64,000 bases of DNA from Puccinellia tenuiflora (taxonomy: Eukaryota; Streptophyta; Magnoliopsida; Poales; Poaceae). The position numbers and the translations under genes are program-made. This document shows positions 22,330-34,497 of this stretch, one piece after another. Positions within the stretch are counted from its first letter, which is position 1. Every line of letters begins with the position of its first letter. Location: contig QRDG01002502.1 in the NCBI GenBank assembly GCA_012064385.1, forward strand, positions 222,512-286,511. The letters are read 5' to 3'. The notes under the pieces were generated by a model. The model did no database searches. It was not told the origin of the DNA and was given only the letters and a program-made list of their open reading frames with translations.

Positions 22330-22793
22330 TGACGAGGTTGAGACTCGGCAAATCCCTGGGTCGAGTACCCCGGGTTGATTGAGGGGGAGAGAGATGAGCG
22401 CTGGTGATCACGACGGCTAACAGGCGAGGCGTTTACCCAGGTTCAGGCTCCCGGAGGATAAAACCCTACTTCATGCTTATCTGGTATTGATGTTGAGTGT
22501 GGCTACAATGGCGAGATGGCAATCTCGATAGGGTTGAGATGGCGGCTATGAGCGTGAGCGTATGCGTTACCCTAGACGAGGGACCCTCCTAGCCTTTATA
22601 TGGTAGGCTAGGTCTCGGGTGAACGGTGCCGATGGCACTTACAAGACGATCGAGGCTGATGACCTAACGTCGACTATCTTGGGCCGCATGTCGTCCTCCT
22701 TGGGCCTTCCTTGGGCCCTCGTCATAAGGCAGATGTTCTTGGCGTGACCCAGGTATCACCACCGTGGGGTAGATGAAGAGTGACCCCACGACA
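22330..22793 (-). repeat. 5' LTR of outer Gypsy element
   Basis: 464 bp; minus strand begins TGTCGTGGGG and ends CTCGTCA. A TATA box (CATATAAAG, minus) lies at about 22595-22603. No matching second LTR occurs in the window. Confidence 0.75.
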
Positions 22794-22868
22794 GTGCATC
22801 TCAGTTATGCAGAGACCGGGTGTAATGTTTAATACTCTTTAAGTAATAAAATCCCTTTATCTAAAAAG
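22794..22868 (+). pseudogene. Probable LINE 3'-tail relic
   Basis: GTGCATCTCAGTTATGCAGA followed by GACCGGG and an A-rich end (ATCTAAAAA) resembles the common 3' end of grass LINEs (TGCAGAGGCCGGGG...). Only the tail is left, cut by the LTR at 22793. Confidence 0.4.
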
Positions 22869-22988
22869 CAGGGTGTGTGAGTGCGGTGTGCGTGCGTGTG
22901 GTGTGCGTTGTCTGTAGGTCTGAACAGATGCTACTACTTGTATCCCCTAAGGAGGCAGCAAAAAAAAGATATATGCTCCATCTTTTCA

Positions 22989-23491
22989 AGATGTTCTGTG
23001 TATTAGTTTTAGTTAAAATTAAATTTATTTGGACCAACTTCAGAAAGTTGAATTTTATAAATAAATGTAGTAATGTAGAAAAATATGCTCCCTACGAATC
23101 ATAATAAGTGTCAGAGATTTAGTATACTAGTCTAGTACAAAGTTTGTACTAAATCACCGACACTTATTTTGCATCGAAGGATTATTAATATTATATTTTT
23201 GTACCCACTCCGTCCCGAAAAGAATGTCATGCACATATTAATACACGTTACCAGTAATGATTAAATCCACAACTTTCATAGTGAAGACAAAATCTCTGTT
23301 TCTAATCTCCGACGTAACCGTTCACTGGTTGGTTCAACGCACGCAACCGCGTGCATGTTTGTCATCAAGCCAGCAGAACCGACAAAGACCATGACAAAGG
23401 CTTATCAGTGCAGAACTTAATTAAGAGAACCTGACGAACTCTTGGATATTATTTTTGCAAGAAGAAAACTCTACGGAACTAGTAGTACCTA
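22989..23491 (+). repeat. Segmental duplication, left copy
   Basis: Shares a long ordered match with 24475-25371, beginning AGATGTTCTGT and ending CTAGTAGTACCTA. It lacks the Stowaway MITE of the right copy (single TA at the empty site, ATGTAGTAATG near 23066) and has lost ~260 bp from inside the second Stowaway to CATGCACATATT. Confidence 0.88.
23204..23231. mobile_element. Truncated Stowaway MITE end
   Basis: CCCACTCCGTCCCGAAAAGA matches the first bases of the complete MITE at 24813-24937; the rest is deleted at a CATG junction. Confidence 0.75.
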
Positions 23492-23929
23492 GCTAGTAAC
23501 TTGACAGAAACCAGCACCAACCCCCGATAAAAACTACTGAAGCTGAAGCATAGCCAAGCAATTAACATCCAACATGTATTAAACATTAGAATTAACCGAG
23601 GCAAATTCATTATTCAAAATATAAATATCAACCAGTTTCAACTAGTAGGAAAAAGCTTATAGGTGGACGGAAAGTGCATTTGGAACCCGGGCTCCAGGGA
23701 GCCCGGTATTTCAAAATTTGAAAATGCGCATATTTTGGTTTCTAAAAATCGAGAAAAAATACCAGGTGTAGATATCACCTAGATCTACAAGCGTGCCAAA
23801 TTTAAAGGACAGATTCGTTTTATCCTGGGCTAGATCTAAAAGACAAATTTCTGAATCAACATACCCAGATTCAAAATTTTGAAATCTGTCAGAATTTGTC
23901 TTTTTGCACAGCCCAAAATACAACAAATT
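23492..23929. other. Spacer between duplicated segments
   Basis: No gene. 23660-23930 is AT-rich sequence with TTTCAAAATTTGAAA words that looks repetitive but is not assigned to a family. Confidence 0.35.
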
Positions 23930-24370
23930 TGAAGTCAACTCCGCAAGAACTCGCCAGACACGCTCGGGGAGATACCCTCGAACCATCACCGGCATCAACC
24001 GCTCAATTCATATATGATAGTCGTGACTCTTGAGCCCGATGACTTTTCCCGTTACAAGATTGACTCCCTTACTTATATTCGAATAATAACCATTAGGGAA
24101 CATCACGACGTGTTTGAGCCACTTGAATGCCTCCTTCTTTTGGATACTATCAAGGCAGAAGTCGGCATTTGGCTTGAACCAATTTTTTCGGCGGCGGTCA
24201 GCAGGCTGCATCTGTAAGCTCTTCCTATCACATAGCTTCTCAACATCGACTCTAGCCTTGACATTATCCTTTGACTTGTCAGGAATGTTCAGGACAGTGT
24301 AAAAGAGGGACTCTCCGACATTCTTTTCGGTGTGCATCACATCGATGTTATGGGGGAGTTCGAGGTCCTT
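23930..24370 (-). pseudogene. CACTA transposase (TNP2-type) fragment
   Basis: Minus-strand frames encode a recognisable piece of the En/Spm-CACTA transposase: NIDVMHTEKNV (about 24350-24315), VLNIPDKSKDNVKAR, DCLDSIQKKEAFKW, VNLVTGKVIGLKSHDYHI (ending near 24010), then after a shift MPVMVRGYLPERVWRVLAEL (about 23995-23935). The order matches the family. Only ~140 residues remain, with stops on both sides and no terminal repeats nearby. Confidence 0.85.
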
Positions 24371-24553
24371 GTATTACTCGAGTTGGGTTAAGCCTGCCAC
24401 GTGAGTCCAGTTGTGCGTTACACCATATCCCACATATCGTGGGCCATTTCCCACAGCAGGCACGAGAGCGTGTAGATGTTCTGTTTATTAGTTTTAGTTA
24501 AAATTAAATTTATTTGGACCAACTTCACAAAGTTGAATTTTATAAAAAATGTA

Positions 24554-24676
24554 CTCCCTCCGTTCCAAATTAGTTGTCTTCCATTTGCCAAAAAGTGGAT
24601 GTATCTATACTTATAACATGTCTAAATACATCCAATTTTTGTCAAATGGAAGACAACTAATTTAGAATGGAGGGAG
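24554..24676. mobile_element. Stowaway MITE 1
   Basis: 123 bp with long terminal inverted repeats starting CTCCCTCCGTTCC, flanked by TA (24552-24553 and 24677-24678). The left duplicate shows the empty site with a single TA. Non-coding, mobilised by mariner-type transposase. Confidence 0.95.
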
Positions 24677-24812
24677 TAGTAATGTAGAAAAATATGCTCC
24701 TTGCAAATCATAATAAGTGTCAGAGATTTAGTATACTAGTCTAGTACAAAGTTTGTACTAAATCACTGACACTAATTTTGCATCGGAGGATTATTAATAT
24801 TATATTTTTGTA

Positions 24813-24937
24813 CCTCCTCCGTCCCGAAAAGAATGTCATGTACTTCCATGTATATGGATATATCTAGACGCATTTCACTTCTAGATACATCCATATATAT
24901 GGAGAAATCTATGACATCCTTTTCGAGACGGAGGAAG
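24813..24937. mobile_element. Stowaway MITE 2
   Basis: 125 bp, ends CCTCCTCCGTCCCG... with inverted partner CGAGACGGAGGAAG, flanked by TA (24811-24812 and 24938-24939). Confidence 0.93.
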
Positions 24938-25371
24938 TACATAATTAGCCAAATTTTATGAAGTTTGATTTTGACAAAAATTAATATTCACTACACCTTG
25001 GTAAGGAGTGAGTACTCACAAATGTTTTGTCTTCCTGACCTTCATAACACGTGCAATGTTAAGCTAACACTAGAAACAGGAAGAAGTTGACACTTGACAC
25101 ATGCACATATTAATACACGTTAGTAGATCCGACTAGTAATGATTAAATCCACAACTTTCAAGTGAAGACAAAATCTCGGTTTCTAATCTCCGATGTAACC
25201 GTTCACTGGTTGGTTCAACGCACGCAACCACGTGCATGTTTGTCATCAAGCCGGCAGAACCGACAAAGACCATGAGAGAGGCTTATCAGTGCAGAACTTA
25301 ATTAAGAGAACCCGACGAACTCTTGGATACTATTTTTGCAAGAAGAAAACTCTACGGAACTAGTAGTACCT

Positions 25372-28070
25372 ATAGTAAAAAAGTTTCCGCTGAGGACCAA
25401 TTCAGATCATCTTCTCTCAAAGGGGCTATTGGAATAGCCATGCGAGGACCTTTGAAATGCGTTTCTTGGAATGGCCGGGGGCTTGGGAACCAGCCGGCTG
25501 TTCGTGGCCTTCATGATTTAAGGAAGATAGAAGATCCCGACATGCTATTTCTTTCAGAAACGAAGATGACAAAGAAAGAGATGGAGCGTTTCAGATGGAG
25601 TTTGGAGATGCCAAATATGCTTGTGGTGGATTGTGTGAAGAGAAGTGGCGGATTAGCACTTTTTTGGCGAAAGGGCTTGAATGTTGAATTGAGGTGGAAG
25701 GGGAAATACCATATTGATGTCAATGTGGTACAAGAGAATGGGAGCAGATGGAGATTCACAGGGATCTATGGAGAGTCAAAATCTGGGCAAAAGGAGAACA
25801 CTTGGAAATTATTGAGAACTTTGCATGCCCAAAATGATCTCCCATGGCTTTGCATGGGGGATTTTAATGAGATTTTGTTCTCCCACAAGAAGGAAGGAGG
25901 GAAAGCTCGGGCCCCAGGATGTATGGATGCATTTAGGAGGGCTTTGGAGGACTCAAATTTAGAAGATTTGGGTTTTGTGGGGGATGCTTTCACCTGGAGA
26001 AATAATTGGCATCTAGCAAAATGGGTATGTGCGGGAGAGGTTGGATCATGCAGTTGCGAATGTGGCCTGGAGATGTATGTTCCCTTTGTACAAAATAATA
26101 AATGGTGATCCGCGTCATTCAGATCACAGACCGGTGGTGGCGGTTCTAAATGAGCAAGCTGCTTTGGAGAATGTAATGGTGGGGGCACCGAATTTTCGTT
26201 TCGAAGCTTCTTGGCTGCAGGAGGAGGATTGTATTCAAGTGGTGCAAGATGCATGGAATACAGCTTTCGATGATGGTGATTGTACAATGAGTGCAGCGGT
26301 GAAACATATTGGCATAAAGTTATGGCATTGGGATAAAGAAGTCCTTGGGGAGTTGAAGAATCGCATCAAGAAGGTGAAGAAGGAGTTGGAGAAGTGTAGA
26401 CGTGGATCCTTCAATCAAGAAAATATCTCCTGTGAGCAGGTCCTCCGTTATAAGCTAAGTAGAATTGAAGACCAGCATAACACATATTGGCAACAACGTG
26501 CACTGCAAATTGGCTGAAATATGGAGATAAAAACACGAGTTATTTCCATGCTTTTGCCTCGGAAAGGAAAAGAATGAACCACATTAAAAAGTTAAAGAGA
26601 GAAGGTGGAGGAACAGTGGATAAGGAGGATGAAATTGGGCTCTATATCACTAGTCACTACAAAAGTTTGTTTTTGTCTTCTGCAGGGCCACAAAATAATG
26701 ACCTTCTGAATCATGTTAATACTATTGTCACGGAGGATATGAATGCCTCTCTTACTCGTGAGTTCTCTATGTCTGGAATTAAAGAGGCTCTGGATTCTAT
26801 GGGGGATTTAAAGGCGCCAGGGCCAGATGGAATGCCAGCCATTTTTTATAAAAAATTCTGGAATATGTTGGCTCCAAAGATCCAGGAAGAGGTTCTAGCT
26901 GTGTTGAATGGAGGAGAGATGCCGTTGGGTTGGAATGAAACAACCATTGTTCTTATACCGAAAGTCAAGAATCCTGAAAGGGTTACTGAATTTCGTCTGA
27001 TAAGCATGTGCAATGTGCTCTATAAACTTATCTCAAAGACCCTTGCAAATCGACTGAAGATTCTCCTGCCGCATATCATCTCCGCAACGCAGTCAGCCTT
27101 TGTGCCTGGGCGTCTGATTACTGACAATGTGTTGTTAGCCTATGAAATTACACACATGATGCATCGGAGGAAAGGGGGAAGGGATGGTTTGGTCGTTGTC
27201 AATCTTGATATGAGTAAGGCGTATGACCGAGTAGAATGGGATTTTTTGGAAAGGATTATGAGGAAGATGGGTTTTGCGGAGGCCTGGATCAAAGTGATCA
27301 TGAATTGTGTGAGTTCGGTTACCTACAGAATTAAAGTGAATAGGAACCTTATGGATCCTTTTGTACCAGAACGAGGGCTAAGACAGGGCGATCCTTTATC
27401 GCCCTATCTTTTTATCTTGTGTGCGGAGGGATTATCGAAGCTCTTAAGCAAGGCTGAGGATGATGGGGCGTTAGAGGGTATAAGGCTCTGCCCAGCAGCA
27501 CCAAAGATAAATCACTTATTTTTCGCGGATGATTCACTGATAGTTATGAAGGCAAATGTTAAAAATGCTGCAAATCTCAAAAAGACCTTGGCTCTATATG
27601 AAATTCAGTCCGGCCAGATGATCAATAAAGATAAGTCATCGGCGATGTTTAGTAAAGGTACTACTAGAAGATCAAAGCAAGCTGTGCTTGTTGTGCTGGG
27701 AATACCGAGGGAATCAAGAAATGAAAGATATTTGGGGTTGCCGGTTCATCTTGGTGCTTCAAAAAGTAAGGAATTTGAGTATCTAAAGGAGAGAATCTGG
27801 GAAAAGATCCAAGGGTGGAAAGAGAGGTTGCTTTCCAAGGCAGGCAAGGAAATCATGATAAAGGCTGTTGCACAAGCTATACCAACTTATGCAATGTCAT
27901 GTTTTGATCTTACTAAGAGTCTGTGTGATGAAATTAGTCAGATGATTTGTAGATATTGGTGGAGCCAACAAGATGAAAAAAACAAATGTCACTGGATTGG
28001 ATGGGATAAAATGACACGTTCCAAAGATAATGGGGGTATGGGTTTCCGAGAATTGCATATTTTCAACATG
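25372..28070 (+). pseudogene. LINE with endonuclease and reverse transcriptase, frameshifted and 3'-truncated
   Basis: Endonuclease domain from about 25441: CVSWNGRG, FLSETK (~25550), CMGDFNEIL (~25850), SDHRPVV (~26120). The frame shifts near 26020 and again near 26500. Reverse transcriptase in frame 26487-28073: KAPGPDGMPA (~26810), FRLISMCNVLYKL (~26990), TQSAFVPGRLITDN (~27090), LDMSKAYDRVEW (~27210), RGLRQGDPLSPYLF (~27370), FADDSL (~27525), GLPVHLGASK. It breaks off at 28070 where an LTR starts, so the RNase H and tail are missing. No ORF1 is seen. Two shifts make it inactive, yet the reverse transcriptase block is intact, so it is fairly young. Confidence 0.92.
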
Positions 28071-30637
28071 TGAAAGAACAAACAATGCCCGGATGTCGCC
28101 TAGAGGGGGGGGGGTGAATAGGCGATTAAAGCTTTTTCTAATTAGGGGCTTGATAATTGCGGAATAAAACTATGTGTTTACATTAACAAGCCAACAACCT
28201 AATATGCTAGGGTTACCTATGTGCACCAACAACTTATGCTAAGCAATTAAAGCAACAAGGTGATAGCAAGATATGAACTTCAAGCACGAAGGCTATCACA
28301 ATGTAAATTGCATAAGTAAAGCTCGGGTATAGAAATAACCGAGGCACGCGGAGACGAGGATGTATTCCCGAGTTCCTCCTTGTTAAGGGAGTACGTCTCG
28401 TTGGAGGGGTGTGAGCTCGCCACAAAAGGCCTACTCAAGATGCCACAAAGGCCTCACCCTATTCTCCGATGAACCTCACCCAAGGGATTGGTTCACCTTC
28501 CACTATCGGAATCCTTCGGGGCGGATTCCGGAGCCCTTTACAACTTCTTCTTGGGGCACACACCCACAACTCAATTGGGGGCTCCCAAACTCGTGCCGAA
28601 GCTTCACAAGCGAAGACTTCGCGGCACCTCCAACCGTCTAGGGTACACAATGCACCCAAGAGGCAACAAGCTCTTGGGAACACAATGCACCCAAGAGTAA
28701 AAAGCTCTTCAACGTCGATCTTCACGTATCACCGTGGAGGGAGCAACCCGATGCAACAAATGCAAAAGGCAAGAGCACACAAAGTGCTCAAATCCTTCAC
28801 TCCCAAATTCCAACCAAAGCAACTAATGCTATGGCGGGAATAAGAGAGGAAGAACAAAGGGGATGAACACAAAGCAACCCCAAAATCTAGATCCACAAGT
28901 TTCCCTCACTTAGAGGGGATTTTGATTGGTGGAATGGTAGATCTAGATCTCCTCTCTTAAATCCCTAAGTTTGGGCAAGAATCATTGGAGGGATGGAGAG
29001 GAATCAAGCTCACAAGGTTAGCAACAATGGAGGAGAGAGAAAAGCAAGTGAGCAAGACAAGCAACCAGCCCTTGGGGGAAGAAGGGGGCTATTTATAGCC
29101 TCCCCCAAAAACTAGCCGTTGGAAAACCGCAGGGCCGGAAATTCCGGGTTAAAGGGGCCGGAACTTCCGGCCGGGGGCCGGATATTCCGGGGCTTACACC
29201 GGAATTTCGGTGCCCCGGAAATTTCCGGAGCAAACCTCCGGTGCAAAGTTCCGGACCCCCACCCGAGAGAAAACGCGAAAATGACTTAGCCAAATTTTCC
29301 TTGGGCCGGATATTCCGGACCAAAGACCGGAAATTCCGGACCCCCTCCAGAGAGAAAAGCCAAAAAGACTTAGCCAAAAAAGCTCAGATGAAAATATGGG
29401 CCGGATATTCCGGTGCAACGTCCGGAACTTCCGGGGGCCGGAATTTCCGGACCCAGGCCGGATTCGCCGGCGAATTTCCGACCCGGCGATCGCCCTCAGA
29501 AAAACTGCAGAATGAGCAATATGAAAACGGGCATATCTTTTGCATCCGGACTCCGTTTTCGATGATCTTGGGCTCGTTGGACTCGCAACGAAAAGCACTA
29601 CAAGATCATGCAGAGAAACATCATTGTCCATCATGTGAGGAGGAGGTCACAAGGAGAGAGTTTGACCTCTCTAAAAAGGACACGCCGGGAAAACCTCCTT
29701 TTTGAAAATCGGAAATGCCGTATCTTTTGCAAATGAAGTCCAAATGACATGAAACCAATTTTGTTGGAAAGAGGACGACAAATGCAACCTTTGTAAAAGG
29801 CAACCAAGCAATAGAGATTTTGCAAGGAGATGGAAGATATAAATCTTCCGCACGAAGGAACCGGCAAAATCTCCAATACCGAAAACACAAAAGAAGACGC
29901 AAATGCAAACCGTTTTCGGTGACCTTGGCTTTGTCATGACAAGCATGACAAGCACCAAGACCACACCACGATAAGATCCAAATAAGAACCAATAAAGATG
30001 ATTGCATGGATGCAAAGGTTTGAGCTCTCCACGAATGATACGATCACGAAACTCGGTCGAGAGCCCCTCTTGATAGTACGGCTATCTATCCTATAACCCG
30101 GTCTCTCACTAAACACCATGAGACCGGTAAAATAGAAACCCTATCAAGATCATACCTTTGCCTTGCGCATTTATCCACTTGAGGTCGACGAAGACGATCT
30201 TCATCTCCTCAAGACACATCACCTTTCTTGATTGCGCTTCGTTTGGTGAAGATTCACATGACGCTCCCCCATACACCAAGATGGGGAAAGCACTCTTCGA
30301 CATATCTTCACTTGGACTTGAGGGTTGATCAATCCGCACAAAGCCTTGATCAACCCAAAACATCTTCTTCTTCCCTTGAGCTTGACTCCAACAAATGGAG
30401 GTCAAGCAACGCACCTTGACTCCAACACATGGAGACAAGCTTGGCCTTGATCAACAAATGATCTTCAACCTTGACCTTGACTCCAACCAATGGAGACAAG
30501 CAAGCTTGGCCTTGGTCAACAAATGATCTTGACACAAGCTAAAGGACAACCTACACATAGAGCTCAACACAAATATTAGTCCATAGAGATTGTCATTAAT
30601 TACCAAAACCATGCATGGGATCAACCATGCACTTTCA
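28071..30637 (-). repeat. 3' LTR of Copia-like element
   Basis: 2567 bp, TG..CA. Nearly identical to 36892-39442 except a ~110-bp block at about 29637-29745 that is unrelated or strongly diverged, and a ~45-bp stretch missing near 29345. U3 holds the CCGG palindrome cluster; a TATA box lies at 29089-29098. Confidence 0.92.
29131..29478. repeat. Cluster of CCGGNNNTTCCGG palindromes (3' LTR)
   Basis: About ten near-palindromes such as CCGGAAATTCCGG, CCGGATATTCCGG and CCGGAACTTCCGG within 350 bp, just upstream (in element sense) of the TATA box. The same cluster occurs at 37955-38330 and 41243-41405. Confidence 0.85.
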
Positions 30638-30650
30638 ATCTCCCCCATTT
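30638..30650 (-). promoter_or_regulatory. Polypurine tract of Copia-like element
   Basis: Minus strand AATGGGGGAGAT immediately before the 3' LTR start TGAAAGTGC. Standard location for second-strand priming. Confidence 0.75.
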
Positions 30651-33600
30651 TGGTAATTGATGACAATCCCGTTTAAGAGGGTTTATATAATGAATAAAGC
30701 ATCCTTGCATGACAGACAAGCAAGAATGCAAAGCGCATTAGAGGCAAATGCAACACAAGCATAAAACCCAAATTCCCTTAAACCCTCTAAACTTCTCCCC
30801 CATTGGCATCGATTGCCGAAATGGGAAGAAAAATTTAGAGAGCCAATATAATATGAGTTCCTCTATAAAGGTGTGCATTACTCAAGATATGAGTGAAATC
30901 AAATGCACTTATTCATTGACGAATAATTAGAGGAAATCAAACTATATTGAGGATCCAAAGATTGCAAAAAGATGAAATCATTTTAAACATCTCCACAAAG
31001 GAGAAAAGCAATCAAAAAATCCAAAGCGAGAGCTCTAAATAAAAACGGAGAAGCTCCCCAATTTTCATGCATAATTGAGGAGTGCATAAAAATGGCATCC
31101 TTGCTCCCCCAAAATCATCTAGAACACTCAACAAGTGCAAGAGTGCATAATGCAAGAGCAAATCATAGCACTTGCACCAAAGATGTGGTTGAGCCATAAA
31201 AAGATACTAATTTTCAAAAATTCAACATAAGATAGGCCCAATCGAGATAAAAAGATCTTTTAAAGAAATATATTCACAAGCTTAGGGATACCAATTGGAA
31301 ACTAAAACCAATTGAAAATGCCAAAAGCTAGTGAGAGCATTTAGCCAATAAAATTCAACATGCTCACCATGGTAAGCATGAAGTCAAAAGATCCAACAAA
31401 TACATGAGTGTGCAAAGATACCAATAAACAATAAGACAAGCACTCATGAGACAAATTTGGAGGCCACCAAAGAATTATAGATAAAACACAAGGTGGCTCA
31501 AAAAGAAATAGGATACCAACTAAAAGGTGACCTCTCTCATTTGTATAGGTTTCTAATTAGATAAACCATTGAAGATTTACATCCGCAAAGAAACATATAC
31601 ATATGAAATGGTTCGGGAAAGAGAGAACAAGGTATCCAAAAGGAAGTCATAAATATACAAATGAGATTGTTGCTTAAAAGCATAGCACATAGCTCAAATT
31701 TATCTCATTGTATATAAATGAACTTCAAATATATCAAATGCATCACACATATCACTAAGGGAACAAGAGATAGTGGAGATGCTTTGAGTTAGGCAACAAG
31801 TATCACAAGGAAATGATATCAATTGAAGAAAAGGTTTTTGCAAATTCAACACACATATCACAAAGATATATTAAGTGAAGGAAAAGGCCAAAAACCACAA
31901 CAATTGCATATAAGAGAATTCATGCCAAGAGACAACCTACACAAGGTTGAAAACTAGAAATGTATGCATGAGATGGATACTTGTTACCGAGATGCATTGA
32001 CGATGAAGATGATGAGAGTTGGTTTATCATCAAAGCTTGACTCCGATAATCACACGGTGAGAACACCTTCCTTATGATGAGGCAAGCATCCAATGCATCT
32101 CCATTGTACCTAAAACACAATTAGAGTACAAATGGTTCCCAAACTCATTNAGATTGTTGCTTAAAAGCATAGCACATAGCTCAAATTTATCTCATTGTAC
32201 ATAAATGAACTTCAAATATATCAAATGCATCACACATATCACTAAGGGAACAAGAGATAGTGGAGATGCTTTGAAATAGGCAACAAGTATCACAAGGAAA
32301 TAATATCAATTGAAGAAAGATTTTGGAAATTCAACACACATATCACAAAGATATATTAAGTGAAGGAAATAGGCCAAAACCACAACAATTGCATCTAAAA
32401 GCTTTTCATGCCAAGAGGCAACCTACACAAGGTTGGATACTAAAAAGTATGCATGAGATAGATACTTGTTACCGAGATGGCATTGGTGATGAAGATGATG
32501 AGAGTTGGTTTGACATCAAAGCTTGACTCCGACAATCACACGGTGAGAACACCTTCCTTATGAGTGAGGCAAGCATCCAATGCATCTCCATTGTACCTAA
32601 AACAAAATTAGAGTACAAAATGGTTCCCAAACTCATTGGGTTCCATAGTAGTTAGATCGACTACAATATATAGGAAACACTCCACATAAATATGCGCATA
32701 TAGATATGAAATTGAATTTCATGCACATCTTAGCCGATTTAGGATGCGGTGGAGTATCCCCTATATATTGGAACTAGAAAGACTAGCATGGCATAAAATA
32801 TATATAATAGTAAATATGCATGCATAGACTTACAAGAACCAAACGAGATACAATTTGGACAAAAACACCAAGTAAACCAAGAAGAGAGCACACCAAGGTG
32901 TGACACAAAAAGGTTGTCCAAATTATATCAAAATCCAAATCAACACATGATTGAATCCAAAACACATCAACACATGAAGTGTGATAACAAAAGGAATCGA
33001 ATCAACACAACAAAGATCGATAAGACACCAATTGAGAATAAGATACCAATTAAAACAAAAAGATCAACTAGGAGAAAAGATACCAAGAAGAGGATGATAC
33101 TTGACCGAAATCAAGTAAAGTGAAATAAGGCAAAAAGGTATCAAGACTCCCACAATAAATATCAATTGGAACAAATATCTATGGAGGAGATATTAGATTC
33201 CAATTAATACCAATTGAAGGTACCAACACAAGATAAATAGTCAAATGCCAATTGAAAGGATCAAAAATTGATAGATAGGTTAGTGTTCTAAATAAAAAGG
33301 AATGCTCCCCCAATATTCATGCATTATCTTTGATATTTGCATTTGAATACAAAATGCATGCACAAGGGATCATTACTTTCCATATTTTATTTAAAACACT
33401 AAACACTACCAATTGAAAAATAGGATCCATTAAAAAGGCGAGGAAGGCAATAGATAAAGCAAGTCAACGCAAGAGCCAATGTGAAGATGGTCTACAAAAT
33501 CCACCACAATTACTAGTATCACTTGTCAAGGACAAGGAGTATATGGAGAAATTTCTCGGTGGCATAAAGGAATGATGTACAAGACCAACTTCACCACAAA

Positions 33601-34497
33601 CTAGCAAATGGCAAAAGATAGGAATTAAAGCACACCGTTTTTTAAAGAGGTTTGTTGGTAGTCTCAATTATTCGAACCAACCGGCAAAGCCATGATTAGA
33701 ATAAAAGGAAACAAATGGATTATCACATAATATATGGAAATGCATATTAGAGAAAAACCACACCAAGCAAGCCCAAGCAAACAAGAGCCAAAGGATAACC
33801 AAAAGGAAATTGGAACTTGTTCGAGCAAACTTGCCACATAGGAAATAGATAATGTGCAATATCAAATCTAAGTGGCAAACCTCAAATGTTCACATTTTTA
33901 TGGGATTGTAATATGCACATAGCTTTTACTCCCCCATAATGTGATGATTCATTTTATTTTTAAACAAGAGGCAAATAACATCAACAAGAGACATTAATGG
34001 ACATTGTAGAATTTGAATTTCTCATGAATATGACACACCACATAGTGACTAGATAAGATGAAATATCAAAACTAGGTGGTGTGCTTCATGTACATACATT
34101 TTTAGGTTTGTGAGATGCACTAAGCACATCACTCCCCCAAAATGGGATAGTCCATTAATATCTCAAAGAGGCAAATAAAATCCACACAAGATTCAATAAA
34201 GCTCAACACAACGTTACAAACACATGACATACAACTATCTAACATAACCTTGAATAACAAGACAAGAAAGATAGAAGCATATCATATACAAGCACATGCT
34301 AGGAACTAGACTAACACATGCAAGGGAGCAAGCAACTTTCAATGTATATATGAATTAAATACATGTTATCGCAAGGAGGAGCATTGGATATGAGATAGAT
34401 ATGTGATGATCCAATTGACTTGGCTTGATGAGATAAAACCATGAAGATCCCTTAATTCTTCAAAAGAAACCAAGTCACCAATGTCCTCCACTAACAC
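30651..34497. other. AT-rich internal region without pol genes
   Basis: 3.8 kb of AT-rich sequence, rich in CACAAG and CCAATTGA words, with no long frame on either strand. It holds the N at 32150 and the flanking duplication. The part 30651-31440 has an inverted relative at 39443-40260. Confidence 0.75.
31664..32637. repeat. 486-bp direct duplication around a single N
   Basis: 31664-32149 and 32151-32637 begin AGATTGTTGCTTAAAAGCAT and end CCCAAACTCATT, about 97 percent alike, with one N (32150) between them. This is either a real tandem duplication or a scaffold join of overlapping, slightly different copies. Confidence 0.9.

Larger units (their letters stand above)
10393..22793 (-). mobile_element. 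Damaged Gypsy retrotransposon (outer), split by a nested Gypsy element
   Basis: Minus-strand element. From right to left: LTR 22330-22793, PBS 22311-22328, broken gag (22291-21011), a 56-bp repeat array (20473-21010), integrase (20477-19460), nested element 10964-19459, then the C-terminal end of pol (10963-10756) and 3' untranslated sequence. Protease and reverse transcriptase are missing: gag runs straight into the repeat array and the array into integrase. No second LTR is found at the left end, where an inverted copy of the 56-bp repeat lies (10405-10573), so that end is truncated or rearranged. Confidence 0.8.
24475..25371 (+). repeat. Segmental duplication, right copy
   Basis: Homologue of 22989-23491, with two complete Stowaway MITEs (24554-24676 and 24813-24937). 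It ends at 25371 where the LINE begins; the left copy continues with other sequence, which fixes the junction. Confidence 0.88.

Noticed and set aside
28234..30535. Many 60-150 codon frames in the Copia-like LTR
   Set aside because: Each has a twin in the other LTR and overlaps frames on the opposite strand; LTR sequence is non-coding.
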